DNA of 64,000 bases from Streptomyces sp. R21 (GCF_041051975.1 NZ_CP163435.1:9826501-9890500), one strand, 5' to 3'; counted from the first letter of the stretch, positions 24,784-33,784 are shown. Notes: generated from the sequence alone by a model not told the origin. Numbers and translations are program-made.

Positions 24784-25084
24784 GATCCGCCCCCATCCCG
24801 GCCAAACGGCATGGGGACCATACCCACCCGCGAACTCTCAACTACGGCCCATGGCAAAGCCGTTACGCCCGCCCTCCGCCACGGGCAGGACGACTGGGCG
24901 GGATCCTGTGCCACCGCCGACCACCGCCGGCCGGGGTGACGGCTCGGGCCCCCGGCCCTGCGGCACAGGTCCTGTGGCCTTGGGTCGGGGGTGGTCGTTG
25001 GGTTCGATGTGGCTGTCGCTCGTCGGCGGGTTTCGGCTTCCGACACTGCGGACGTCGGGGGACGCGGGCGGACCCGGTGGCGTT
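24784..25084. other. intergenic region upstream of the STAND gene
   Basis: This is the promoter region for the STAND gene and holds the downstream end of the next minus-strand gene. CACAGG-T-CCTGTG (24964-24976) is a perfect short palindrome that may serve as an operator or terminator element. No gene was found. Confidence 0.35.
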
Positions 25085-25756
25085 CTATTCCGCGACGCTT
25101 TCCGATCCGGTCGGCGCGGCGGCAGTTTCAGGAGCGGTTTGCGTGGCGGAGTGGGTCGTGGTGTAGAAGACGGAGGTGCCCTGCTTGGTGCGCTCCGCGC
25201 GGCCCTTGGCGACCAGTCCTTCCACGGTGGTGCGTACGACGGTGGTCTTGATGCCGCGCTCGGGGTGGGCCTGGGCGAGCGCGGTGGTGATTTCCGCGGC
25301 GGAGCGGGGCTCGCTCTGGCCGCTGAGGAGTTCGTGGATGAGGGTGCCGAGGGTGGGCTGCGCAGCCGCCGTACCCTCCGGCTTCTCGGCAACGGCCTTG
25401 CCGGTGGCGGCTTTCCCGGTGGCGGTCTTCTTGGTTGTCGGTTTCGGTGTGGCGGCCTTCTTGCGCCGGGCCGGCTTGGCCGCGGCGGATGCGGGCCGGG
25501 GCGCGGGCACGGTGGCCGCCTGGCTCGGGTCCTGTGGCGCTGGGGCGGCGGGGCCGGTGTGGTCCAGAGCCTGCTGGACGCTCACCAGGAGGGACTGGTC
25601 CTGCTGCAGGGCCTGCAACTGTGCCTGGAGCGCGGTGAGTTCGGCGCTGAGACGGTCTTGCTCCTTGTTGTTGCGCTCGAGGTCCGCGGCCACCTGGGCG
25701 GCGTACTGCGCCTGGAGTTCGGTCGATTCGTGTGTTTCTTGCGGGACCTTGGGCAT
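25085..25756 (-). CDS. coiled-coil protein with basic linker and winged-helix-like C terminus
   Basis: Start at 25756 (MPKVPQETHESTELQAQYAA) after AGGAGAGG; 223 residues. Residues 12-70 are a coiled coil (DLERNNKEQDRLSAELTALQ and AQLQALQQD). About 78-135 is an Ala/Lys/Thr/Pro linker rich in KKAATPKP-like repeats, similar to histone-H1-like tails. About 140-215 reads as a winged helix (TLGTLIHELLSGQSEPRSAA and TTVVRTTVEGLVAKGRAERT). This combination suggests a DNA-associated regulator or nucleoid protein. No named family was recognised. Confidence 0.7.
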   Translation of the reverse strand: MPKVPQETHESTELQAQYAAQVAADLERNNKEQDRLSAELTALQAQLQALQQDQSLLVSVQQALDHTGPAAPAPQDPSQAATVPAPRPASAAAKPARRKKAATPKPTTKKTATGKAATGKAVAEKPEGTAAAQPTLGTLIHELLSGQSEPRSAAEITTALAQAHPERGIKTTVVRTTVEGLVAKGRAERTKQGTSVFYTTTHSATQTAPETAAAPTGSESVAE

Positions 25757-26259
25757 GGCGGCTGCCTCTCCTGAGGACGCGATGTGTTGTTGAGGGCGGA
25801 TCGTACCCGCATCATCCGGCCAAGATCCGGTGAAATCCAGACCGTTGGGCGGCTCAACCCTGCTTCGATGGCGCCGAGCCGGTGGTCCTGCCCCCTCGCG
25901 TGGGCCCTTCACGTGCTGGTGCTCTCACTCAATAGTGAGTGCTTGCGGCCGCCCAGGGACCCTGACTCGAACCGGGTCGGGCGAGTGAAGTGGGCGCGTC
26001 TGCCGGGCTGTCGAGAGGATTCACCCGTGATGTCGCACGGGCCGCGATCTCCGAAGGGATCGAGGCCGTGGAGGGTGACTTGGCGGGGCCCGGAGTCGCT
26101 CAGGTGGGCGGTGCTGACCGAGCCGGGCCACCAGGGGCGGACGTACGTCACGGGCGGACACGTCAACGGCGAACCGCTGACCCGGTCCGTCAGCCCCCGT
26201 CTTCTGGTTGCCCCCTGGTGTCGCGTCAAAGAGTGGCGGTCTGCTCGGCGCGGGCCGGA
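25757..26259. other. 503-base gene-free stretch
   Basis: No plausible gene was found. The only structured element seen is the AT-rich dyad at 25926-25941. Confidence 0.4.
25926..25941. repeat. dyad CACTCA-N4-TGAGTG
   Basis: A perfect 6-bp inverted repeat around ATAG in a gene-free region, of the size expected for a TetR-type operator. No regulator or start codon lies within 100 bases, so its role is unclear. Confidence 0.3.
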
Positions 26260-27360
26260 TCAGTATCCGATGGCTTCTCGGAGAAGCAGCACGGTGCCGC
26301 GCCCTGGGCGGGGTTCCGCGTTGAGGATGAGCAGGCGGTTGATGGCGCTGGGCATCCCGTAGACCGCCTGGGCGCGGGCGTTCTCCAGCGGAAGGGCGTG
26401 CTCCTCGACGCGGCGCAGGGCTGTGCTCAGGTCGGGCACCACCTTCTGCGCGCCGACGATCCAGACCGCGTGGGCGGCGCCGCCCGCGTTGGCGGGAATC
26501 TGGCTGCCGCTGCCCGAGGCGAGAACGAGCGAGCCGGTCTCGGTGACCGCGGCAACGCTGTTGACGACGAAATCGGGGCTGGCGACCAGCCTTCGGATCT
26601 CGTCGGCGCCGGTGGCACGGTCGATGGCCAGGACGCGCGGCCTGATGGCGTCGTACTGGCCGCCGGCGTTGATGTCCTCGTCGATGCCCGACAGCCGGAG
26701 GGTCTCGCTGGCTCCGGTGAACACGCTGGAGCCCTCGGGGACCAGGTCCTTGATGCGGACGCGCGCTTCTGCGGCGTCGTCGAGGATCTCGGCGGCGAAG
26801 CCGCTCGCCCGCAGCGCGGCAGCTGTCCGCTCCAGTCGTTCGGCCGATGCCGGGGCGTCGAAGGATGCTGCCGGAGCCGGGGTGGCCGCAGTGTGTGCCG
26901 GGTTGGTCCCGGTGGGCTGCGCGGCGTGGGGCGCTGTGCCCGCCAGCGGGGAGGTGTCGAGGTACCTGACCTCGTACACCCGCTCGGCGAACTTCCAGCC
27001 CTCCTCGGTGCGCTGGTAACGGTCGTGGTAGACGGCGTAGTTCAGACCCTGGCGTCCGTCGAGGGCGCGCGCGAGCTCCTGGATGTAGGCGCGGCCTGTC
27101 GCGGTGTCGCCGTCGAGCAGGATCGTGCCGGGGTGTGTGGTCTGCACGAAGAAGTCCCACTGGCTCTGCAGTTGCTCGCCCCCGGCAATGATCTCCTCGC
27201 GGCCGACCTGCTCGGCGGGGATGTTGGGCATGCGCAGGGCGCCGTCCGGCGTGAACAGCGACGCCAGGCGGCGGCGGTCGCGCATCATCGCCGCGTCGGT
27301 GAACTCGCCGCGCAGTGCCTCGATCTCGACGCGGTCCGCGATGGCCTGGAAGTCGTTCAT
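26260..27360 (-). CDS. SnoaL-like domain fused to a LUD (LutC/DUF162) domain
   Basis: 366 residues; ATG at 27360 after GAGGGG. Residues 1-135 are an NTF2/SnoaL-like domain (DFQAIADRVEIEALRGEFTD, MRDRRRLASLFTPDGALRMP, YQRTEEGWKFAERVYEVRYL). A Pro/Ala/Thr linker of about 40 residues leads to a LUD domain (about 175-366: ERTAAALRASGFAAEILDDA, VPEGSSVFTGASETLRLSGI, ASPDFVVNSVAAVTETGSLV, and HAVWIVGAQKVVPDLSTALR), which in LutC takes part in lactate oxidation. The fusion is unusual. It is divergent from an ECF41 sigma factor, itself carrying a SnoaL domain, and shares its mirror-image promoter, so it is the probable ECF41 target. Confidence 0.88.
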   Translation of the reverse strand: MNDFQAIADRVEIEALRGEFTDAAMMRDRRRLASLFTPDGALRMPNIPAEQVGREEIIAGGEQLQSQWDFFVQTTHPGTILLDGDTATGRAYIQELARALDGRQGLNYAVYHDRYQRTEEGWKFAERVYEVRYLDTSPLAGTAPHAAQPTGTNPAHTAATPAPAASFDAPASAERLERTAAALRASGFAAEILDDAAEARVRIKDLVPEGSSVFTGASETLRLSGIDEDINAGGQYDAIRPRVLAIDRATGADEIRRLVASPDFVVNSVAAVTETGSLVLASGSGSQIPANAGGAAHAVWIVGAQKVVPDLSTALRRVEEHALPLENARAQAVYGMPSAINRLLILNAEPRPGRGTVLLLREAIGY

Positions 27361-27398
27361 CGAAGTCCCCTCTTCATCAGGTTTTCGTACTCACCGTT

Positions 27399-27467
27399 AC
27401 GACAACGCAGCCCTGCGGAATGTGAGGCGACGCGTCGGCCTCACATTCCGGTGCGCTGTCTTGTCGT
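27399..27467. promoter_or_regulatory. two mirror-image promoters for the ECF41 sigma gene and the SnoaL-LUD gene
   Basis: GGAATGTGAGGC (27417-27428) and GCCTCACATTCC (27438-27449) form a 12-bp inverted repeat. Each arm, read outwards, begins CTCACATTCCG and is followed 19 bases after CTCACA by CGT: TTGTCGT at 27461-27467 on the plus strand and its mirror at 27405-27399 on the minus strand. The intervening bases are also largely conserved (GCTG...TTGTCGT). This resembles ECF41/SigJ promoters (TGTCACA-N16-CGTC), though the -35 and spacing differ. The start codons are 43 and 39 bases away. Confidence 0.6.
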
Positions 27468-27509
27468 GGGGGTAGAGGCACAGACGCGAGCAGGGGAGAC
27501 GGCCAGACC

Positions 27510-28448
27510 ATGACCACCGGAGCCGAGCCCGGCGACGATCAGAGCGATCCGAGCCTCAACGCGATCATGAGCGAGCGGCGCCGGCTGATCAACCTCGGCT
27601 ATCGACTCCTCGGGTCCCTCGCCGACGCCGAGGACGTCGTGCAGGAGACCTACGCCCGCTGGTACGCCATGTCCGCGCGGGAGCAGCAGGCCATCGAGTC
27701 GCCCGGCGCCTGGCTGATGACGGTCGCCAGCCGTATCTGTCTGAGCCTGCTCGGCTCGGCGCGGGTCAGGCGGGAGACGTACGTGGGCGAATGGATCCCG
27801 GAGCCTCTGCCCGAACCCACGGACTGGATCACCGGGGGCTCCGGCGTCGTGGGGACCGACCCGGCCGAACGGGTCACCCTCGACGAGTCGGTGACGATGG
27901 CCTTTCTGGTCGTCCTCGATGCGATGACTCCGGCCGAGCGCGTCGCCTTCGTCCTGCACGACGTCTTCCGCTACCCCTTCGGCGAGGTCGCCGAGATCGT
28001 CGGCCGTACGCCGGCTGCGTGCCGCCAACTGGCCTCTTCCGCCCGCCGTCGCATCCGCACCGCGCAGACCCCGGCGGGCCCGATTGCCGGGCAGGCCGGC
28101 ATCGTCAGGCAGTTCAAGACGGCGTGGCAGGCCAAGGACATCGACGCGTTGATCGGCCTGCTCGACCCCGATGCCATCGCGACCGCCGACGGCGGCGGGC
28201 TGGCCGTCACCCACCTGCACCCGATCGTGGGCAGTGAGCAGATCGCACGCGCCTACGCCGAGATCGCCCGCGTGACGGGTGACCGCACCACGTTCCTGGA
28301 GTGCACGGTCAACGGCCTGCCCGGCTTGGTGGCGCGGCAGGACGGCAAGCTCGCGACCGTGTTCGCATTCGAGATCGCGGGCGACCGGATCAGGCATATC
28401 TGGGCGGTGCGAAACCCCGAGAAGCTCCGTCCCTGGCGGATCTGGTGA
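27510..28448 (+). CDS. ECF41-family sigma factor with C-terminal SnoaL-like domain (SigJ-like)
   Basis: 312 residues from ATG 27510. Sigma region 2 is RRLINLGYRLLGSLADAEDV followed by VQETYARWYAM. The ECF41-specific linker motif WIPEPLPEP is at about 93-101. Region 4 is DAMTPAERVAFVLHDVFRYP and AEIVGRTPAACRQLASSARR. The C-terminal SnoaL domain (about 195-312) retains the DGGG-type loop (TADGGGLAV) and ends NPEKLRPW, both features of the group. In ECF41 factors this domain modulates activity without an anti-sigma factor. It is predicted to transcribe itself and the divergent SnoaL-LUD gene. Confidence 0.92.
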   Translation: MTTGAEPGDDQSDPSLNAIMSERRRLINLGYRLLGSLADAEDVVQETYARWYAMSAREQQAIESPGAWLMTVASRICLSLLGSARVRRETYVGEWIPEPLPEPTDWITGGSGVVGTDPAERVTLDESVTMAFLVVLDAMTPAERVAFVLHDVFRYPFGEVAEIVGRTPAACRQLASSARRRIRTAQTPAGPIAGQAGIVRQFKTAWQAKDIDALIGLLDPDAIATADGGGLAVTHLHPIVGSEQIARAYAEIARVTGDRTTFLECTVNGLPGLVARQDGKLATVFAFEIAGDRIRHIWAVRNPEKLRPWRIW

Positions 28449-28470
28449 GGAGTGCGGCCCGCACACCGGG

Positions 28471-28507
28471 AACGGGGTCACGTCTCCCGGCAGGACGTGA
28501 CCCCGTT
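28471..28507. terminator. bidirectional terminator between sigma factor and fucosidase
   Basis: AACGGGGTCACGTC (28471-28484) pairs perfectly with GACGTGACCCCGTT (28494-28507), a 14-bp stem with a 9-base loop, between the convergent sigma gene and the first GH29 gene. Confidence 0.85.
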
Positions 28508-28540
28508 TCGCCGGTCAGGCACAGGCTCGTAGGCCGCCGG

Positions 28541-30901
28541 TCAGAGGCTGACGATCTGCCAGTCCTGGTTGGCGCCGCCTGCGTCGGGCCATTGGATGAC
28601 GTTGGTGCCGTCGGCGGTGGAGGCGTCCTTGACGTCGGCGCACCAACCTGTGCGGACGTTGATGAGCCGGTGGTAGCCGCTGGTGGCCGAGGGGACCAGC
28701 TTCCACCACTGGTTGTCACCGCCGTTGTCGGATGCCTGGGCCAGGGTTGCTCCCTGGGTGCTGTCGGGGCTCTGCAGAAGCTTGCCGCTCTTGACGTTGG
28801 CCAGCCGGAACGATCCGTCGGTGTTCGGCAGGAGGTTCCACTGCTGGTTCGTCCCGCCGCCATAGGGCCACTGGATGAGCGTGGCGCCGTCGGCGGTCGA
28901 GGCGTTGCTGACGTCCAGTGCTTTGCCGCTGTTGCGGTTGATCACCTTGTAGGTGCCCAGGTCCGCGGTGAAGGGCCGGTCGTAGACCTCCAGGTTGCGG
29001 ATCGACGCGTACACTCCGGCGGGCAGCCCAGTGACGGTGACGCGGACGTATCGCGCCTGGGTCTGGGAAACGGCCGTCTGGACCTGACTCGTGCTGGTGG
29101 TAGTGGTGTTGTCGACGAGCGCGGTCCATGTGCTGTTGTCGGTGGAGCCCTCGATCTTGTACCGGTAGTTGGTCTTGTCCAGCTCCCAGGCGATACGGGT
29201 GCCGGTCAGGGAGCGGGTCGAGCCGAGGTCGACCTTCAGCCAGTGACCTGTGCTGCCGTTCACCGCGCACCAGCGGGTCGCGGTGGACCCGTCGACGGCC
29301 TTGCTCGCGGTGTTGCCCTTGGAGGTCTCCTCGCTGTCGGCGGTGACCGTCCTGCCGGCGGCGATGTCGGCCGGCTGCACGGGGCGGTCCAGTGTGACGC
29401 CGACGACGCTGTCCTGCGGGTGGGTGCTGCGGTCGATGCCGTTGATCGTGATCCGGCCGTCGCCGGCGACCGAGTACGTCAGGTTGGCACCGGAGCGGAC
29501 ATCGAAGACTCGCGTGACCTGGGCGTCCCCGATCGACGGGGTGGTGAAGGTGGTGCCGCTGTAGCCGGGCAGCAGGTGGCTGTAGAAGGTGTTGTCCTTG
29601 TACGTGAAGCCGTACTGGCCGTCGAGCGGGTTCCACGGCCCGCCGCGGGTGCCGTAGATGGACTGGCCGCAGGCGGTCATGAAGGTGCCGATCTGGCGCA
29701 GCAGGCCCGCCTGGGCGGTGGGGACCGTGCCATGCCGGTCCGGGCCCACGTTGACCATGACCGTCATGTTGCGGATCCAGCAGTTGACCAGGACGTTCAT
29801 GGCGGTGCCGTAACTCATCACCTTGGCATCGGAGTTGTAGCCCCAGCTGGAGCCGACAGTGAAGACCTTCTCGGTGACCTTGCCGGTACGGATGGCGCCG
29901 GTCGGCACCGAGGAGCCCTCTTCGCTGTCGTAGTCGCCCATCCAGCCGGAGCGTGAGGTGGCGACGATGTCGGGCTGGTGCTTGCGGACCATGCCCATCA
30001 GTCCCAGCGGCTTGCCACCGGCGTCGGTATCGCCGTATGTGGCGTCCACCGGCCACTGGTTGGCGCCGTCGCGGAACTGGCCGGGCTCCCAGAAGAACGC
30101 GCCGTCCGCGTCGCTCCCCTTCTCCGCGACCCAGCCGCCGTCCCACCACAGGTCGTCGATCACGCCGTACTGGGTGACCAGCTCCTTGATCGACTCGTAC
30201 ACCTCGGTCTTCATGATCCGCGCGTTCTCCTTGTGCGCCGGATCGGTGGTGTAACCCCAAGGGTTGGCCGCGCAGTTGGTGCCGGTGACGTCGTAGTAGC
30301 CGGGGTAGCGCCAGTCGATGGGCGAGTAGTACAGGCCCACTTTCAGCCCGGCCGCCCGCACCGCCGCCACGTAGTCCTTGACGAAGTCACGCTTCAGCGG
30401 TGCCTGCCCGGAGCTCCAGGCGTTGGGATGGTTCAGCGGCCACAGCGCGAACCCGTCGTGGTGACGCGTGGTCAACGTCGTGTACTTCGCCCCGAAGTCC
30501 TTCGCCAACTGCGCCCAGGCCGCCGGGTCGTAGGCGTCCGCGGTGAACTGCTCACCGGTGGCGTCGGTGACGTACTTCTGGTAGTTCGCCGGCGTGATGG
30601 GCGCATTGTGCATCCACCACTCGCCCTTGGCCGGGCCCGCGTACGGCCCCCAGTGGATGAACATCCCCAACTTGGCGTCCTGCAGCCACTGGACCTTCGA
30701 ATCCGGCTGCTGCTCCAGGCCCAGGTCGACCTTGGGGATCCGCAGGGGAAGCAGCGGCAGGGGGATGGCGGCCGTCGCCGCGTACGCGGGTGTCGCCACC
30801 GCTAAGGAGCCGGTCGTGGCCGCCACCGTCATGGCCGCGATACCGGCGAGAACTGATCTGCGGGAGATGGATTCCGGCACTGTGGTTCGTCCTGTTCGCA
30901 T
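28541..30901 (-). CDS. secreted alpha-L-fucosidase (GH29) with F5/8 type C and ricin-type domains
   Basis: 786 residues from ATG 30901; GTG 30880, with a better AGGACG site, may be the true start. A Tat signal (SISRRSVLAGIAAMTVAATT) precedes the GH29 barrel (about 55-440: LGMFIHWGPYAG, TTRHHDGFALWP, GLYYSPIDW). The nucleophile is Asp254 in DLWWDGGW. About 515-640 is a discoidin (CBM32-like) domain and 645-786 a ricin-B/CBM13 domain with QQW repeats. It releases fucose from extracellular glycans. It is divergent from a second GH29 gene, with shared operator-like motifs between them. Confidence 0.93.
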   Translation of the reverse strand: MRTGRTTVPESISRRSVLAGIAAMTVAATTGSLAVATPAYAATAAIPLPLLPLRIPKVDLGLEQQPDSKVQWLQDAKLGMFIHWGPYAGPAKGEWWMHNAPITPANYQKYVTDATGEQFTADAYDPAAWAQLAKDFGAKYTTLTTRHHDGFALWPLNHPNAWSSGQAPLKRDFVKDYVAAVRAAGLKVGLYYSPIDWRYPGYYDVTGTNCAANPWGYTTDPAHKENARIMKTEVYESIKELVTQYGVIDDLWWDGGWVAEKGSDADGAFFWEPGQFRDGANQWPVDATYGDTDAGGKPLGLMGMVRKHQPDIVATSRSGWMGDYDSEEGSSVPTGAIRTGKVTEKVFTVGSSWGYNSDAKVMSYGTAMNVLVNCWIRNMTVMVNVGPDRHGTVPTAQAGLLRQIGTFMTACGQSIYGTRGGPWNPLDGQYGFTYKDNTFYSHLLPGYSGTTFTTPSIGDAQVTRVFDVRSGANLTYSVAGDGRITINGIDRSTHPQDSVVGVTLDRPVQPADIAAGRTVTADSEETSKGNTASKAVDGSTATRWCAVNGSTGHWLKVDLGSTRSLTGTRIAWELDKTNYRYKIEGSTDNSTWTALVDNTTTTSTSQVQTAVSQTQARYVRVTVTGLPAGVYASIRNLEVYDRPFTADLGTYKVINRNSGKALDVSNASTADGATLIQWPYGGGTNQQWNLLPNTDGSFRLANVKSGKLLQSPDSTQGATLAQASDNGGDNQWWKLVPSATSGYHRLINVRTGWCADVKDASTADGTNVIQWPDAGGANQDWQIVSL

Positions 30902-31005
30902 CGTCGGAACCCCGCCCGGAGTCGGTGACCGCGGGCAAGGCGGCAGCGCGGTTCGGCAGGTAGGTCCGGGGGCCTGCGGGGGCTCGGACCATCCGCTCGC
31001 TCCAC

Positions 31006-31023
31006 TGATACATCGGATGGATT
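31006..31023. promoter_or_regulatory. operator-like motif upstream of the first GH29 gene
   Basis: Read on the minus strand this is AATCCATCCGATGTATCA. The first 14 bases recur exactly at 31626-31639 and the last 13 at 31491-31503. The core CATC-C-GATG is a palindrome with an odd centre, as in LacI- or GntR-type operators. Confidence 0.5.
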
Positions 31024-31295
31024 AACGGGCACGACCGTTGCTTCTGTCTAGCCTTGCGACACGAATCTCTGAAATCTGCCCCATAAATGCCCGATCGGTG
31101 CTCTATGGCCGATCTGGACATGGGATGTATCGAGGGGAGGGCGAGGCGTGCGAGTGCCGGTTTTCGCGTTCGGGCTTCTCCGTCCGCCGGTGCGCTCGGG
31201 CAGGCCGCTCCCTCACCGTGCCCAACGAAACCTGGCGCGCCGACGCCGCCGGAGCGGTGGTTCAGGCGCGGGGCGGCGGCGTGATCGAGGTCGGC

Positions 31296-31418
31296 TGAAG
31301 GAGGCCTGGCCACACGTGGAAGCGCGCCGCGGCGCTCGGCGCCTGGCGCGTCTTCGAAGACGAGGCCGGTTTCTCGATGACGGCGCCCGCCGCACCGGGG
31401 CCGACCCGGTTGCCATGA
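31296..31418 (+). mobile_element. IS630-family transposase fragment
   Basis: The frame ending at TGA 31418 reads KRAAALGAWRVFEDEAGFSM, the block around the second DDE aspartate in IS630-family transposases. The preceding KEAWPHVE is in another frame, so there is at least one frameshift, and the rest of the element is gone. It lies in the intergenic region of the two fucosidase genes. Confidence 0.6.
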
Positions 31419-31490
31419 TCACCTGCGTCGGCTCCAGTACCACAGCGACGTTTTGGATGGCTGGCCTGATCGGAAAGAAGAGCCCAAGAG

Positions 31491-31503
31491 ATCCGATGTA
31501 TCA
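31491..31503. promoter_or_regulatory. second copy of the fucosidase operator-like motif
   Basis: ATCCGATGTATCA, identical over 13 bases to the motif upstream of the first GH29 gene, about 230 bases before the second GH29 gene. A weaker relative (GGGATGTATCGA) occurs at 31122-31133. Confidence 0.45.
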
Positions 31504-31625
31504 CGCTCCGCTCGACGAGTGCGAGATCCTTCGAGCTCAACACACCCCAGTAATCCCCGGTGACTCTCCCCACTTTGGGGCAATCTCGTCCCAGCTATAG
31601 ACGCGACCATCGTCGTTCTCCTATA

Positions 31626-31639
31626 AATCCATCCGATGT
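31626..31639. promoter_or_regulatory. third copy of the fucosidase operator-like motif
   Basis: AATCCATCCGATGT lies 90 bases before the second GH29 start and is identical over 14 bases to the reverse complement of 31010-31023. The region 30902-31729 otherwise holds only the IS630 remnant. Confidence 0.5.
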
Positions 31640-31729
31640 CTTCTCTGGGGCGACGCGGAGCGCCACCGCCATGCCGGCGTTCCGCTCCCAACGCCCTGTC
31701 ACCCCCCCCATGACACATGGAGTCGCACC

Positions 31730-33784
31730 ATGTCCTCTGCCTCCCTCAGCAGGCGCTCTCTGATGAAGGCCGCCGCCCTTGCCGGAGGAGTGGCGGCCTT
31801 CGGGCTGCCGCAGGTCTTGTGGCCCTCCGTCGCCGAGGCGTACACCGTCCCCTCGAAGATGGACTGGTGGTACCAGGCCCGGTTCGGGATGTTCATCCAC
31901 TTCGGGTCGTACTCCCAGCTCGGCCAGGGCGAGTGGGCGTTCACCAACTCGCAGTGGACCAAGGCGAACTACCAGACCCAGGTCACCCAGAACTTCAACC
32001 CGACCCAGTTCAACGCCGCCCAGATCGCCGAGCTGGCCAAGAACGCCGGCATGAAGTACCTCGTGATCACCGCCAAGCACCACGAGGGCTACGCGATGTG
32101 GGACTCCAATGTCCCCGGCTTCACCGACACCACCGGCACCAAGCTGTACAACCTGCACGACTTCAAGGGATTCCAGACCGACCCGCTCATGCAACTCAAG
32201 ACCGAGTGCGAGAGCCGCGGGGTCAAGTTCTGCCTGTACTACTCGATCCTCGACTGGAACCACCCGTCCCAGACCGACCGCCACGACAACGGCCTCACGA
32301 CGATGTCGTCGATGACCGCCCGCACGGGCTATATCGCCGACATGAAGGCGCAGCTTCAGGAACTGCTGGACCGCTACGACCCGGCACTGCTGTGGTTCGA
32401 CGGCGACTGGTTCAACGAGCCGTCCAGCGCCACCCTGCAGGACTGGTGGCTGGAAGCGGACGGCGCCGATCTCTACAGCTGGCTGATCTCCCGCAAGCCC
32501 GGCCTCATCGTCAACGAACGGGTCAAGCGGGGCCACCGTCTCGCCGACTACGACGTCGCGGAGTTCGGGATACCCGCCGAGCCGATGGGCCGACAGTGGG
32601 AGCGGTGCGCCAGCGTGAACGACGCCTGGGGTTACAACGCGTCGAAGGAGAACACCTACAGATCCGTCAAGGACGTCCTCCAAGAGCTCGTCACGGTGGT
32701 GTCCCGGGACGGCAACCTCCTGCTGAACATCGGCCCCAAGGGCGATGGCTCGGTCACCGCCGGGTCCCAGACCGTCCTGAACGGCCTGGCCTCATGGATG
32801 ACGACGTACAGCGACAGCGTTCACGGCACCGGCGGCAGCCCGTTCCTCAGCGACCCCGCATGGGGAAAGGTCACCAAGAAGAGCGGCAAGCTCTTCGCCC
32901 ATGTCTTCACCTGGCCGACGAACGGACAGCTGCAGATCCCGATGATCGACAACACGATCAGCCGCGTCTATCTGTTGAACAACCCGTCGGTCTCGCTCTC
33001 GTACACCGTCACCGACCAGATCAACGTCACCGTGCCGGCCACGGCGCCGAACGCCGACCTCTCCGTGGTGTGCGTCGAGGTCCAGGGCATGCCCACGAGG
33101 GTCTCACCGACGGTGTTCCAGAACGTCGGCTACCAAGGCACCCGCGCCGCTCTGCCGCTGGGCAGCTACACCTCCTCTCAGCTGTCCGCCGCCGGTCTGG
33201 GGCCCGCCCAGGCCTCCTCCATTCTGGTGCCCCACGGCTACCAGATCACGGGCTACTCCGGCGACAACTTCACCGGCACCGCCTGGACGTTCACCTCGAA
33301 CGCCGCCGACCTTCGGACGACCGGTAACAACGACGCCATCGCCTCGCTGAAGGTGACGTTCAACCCGGCCACGTACTTCCGTCTCGGCAACGCCACGAGC
33401 GGCCTGGTGCTGGACAGCGGCGGCAGTTTCAGCAGCGGCTCGAACCTGAAGCAGTGGGAGCCGGTGGACAACGCCAATGTCCAGTGGCAGGCAATCGAAC
33501 TCGGAAACGGCTACTACAGGCTCGTCAATCGCACCAACGGCCTGGCCGCCGACGGCTGGGGGGCTACCAACAACGGCGACCCGGCCCGGCAGGGCCCCTG
33601 GAACGGCGGCACCAACCAGCAGTGGCAGATCACCGACCGCGGCAACGGCCGGTACTCGATCGCCAACCGCAGCACGGGACTGGTCCTCGACGGCGGCGGC
33701 ATGGTCGCCGCAGGGTCCGTGGCCAAGCAGTGGACGTGGCAGCAGAGCGCCAACCTGCTGTGGACGTTCAGCCCGGTCGGCTGA
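31730..33784 (+). CDS. secreted GH29 alpha-L-fucosidase with beta/gamma-crystallin-like and ricin-type domains
   Basis: 684 residues from ATG 31730. Tat signal SLSRRSLMKAAALAGGVAAF. The GH29 barrel (about 42-350) contains ARFGMFIHFGSYSQLG, AKHHEGYAMWDS and the nucleophile Asp224 in LLWFDGDW. About 445-540 resembles a beta/gamma-crystallin fold (VFQNVGYQGTRAALPLGSYT, YSGDNFTGTAWTF). About 545-684 is a ricin-B/CBM13 domain with QQW motifs. The first GH29 enzyme has a discoidin domain at the corresponding place, so the pair probably binds different glycans. Transcription is divergent from the first enzyme. Confidence 0.92.
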   Translation: MSSASLSRRSLMKAAALAGGVAAFGLPQVLWPSVAEAYTVPSKMDWWYQARFGMFIHFGSYSQLGQGEWAFTNSQWTKANYQTQVTQNFNPTQFNAAQIAELAKNAGMKYLVITAKHHEGYAMWDSNVPGFTDTTGTKLYNLHDFKGFQTDPLMQLKTECESRGVKFCLYYSILDWNHPSQTDRHDNGLTTMSSMTARTGYIADMKAQLQELLDRYDPALLWFDGDWFNEPSSATLQDWWLEADGADLYSWLISRKPGLIVNERVKRGHRLADYDVAEFGIPAEPMGRQWERCASVNDAWGYNASKENTYRSVKDVLQELVTVVSRDGNLLLNIGPKGDGSVTAGSQTVLNGLASWMTTYSDSVHGTGGSPFLSDPAWGKVTKKSGKLFAHVFTWPTNGQLQIPMIDNTISRVYLLNNPSVSLSYTVTDQINVTVPATAPNADLSVVCVEVQGMPTRVSPTVFQNVGYQGTRAALPLGSYTSSQLSAAGLGPAQASSILVPHGYQITGYSGDNFTGTAWTFTSNAADLRTTGNNDAIASLKVTFNPATYFRLGNATSGLVLDSGGSFSSGSNLKQWEPVDNANVQWQAIELGNGYYRLVNRTNGLAADGWGATNNGDPARQGPWNGGTNQQWQITDRGNGRYSIANRSTGLVLDGGGMVAAGSVAKQWTWQQSANLLWTFSPVG

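Noticed and set aside
28301..29956. Plus-strand ORF of 551 codons opposite the first GH29 gene
   Set aside because: Antisense shadow of a clear GH29/discoidin protein.
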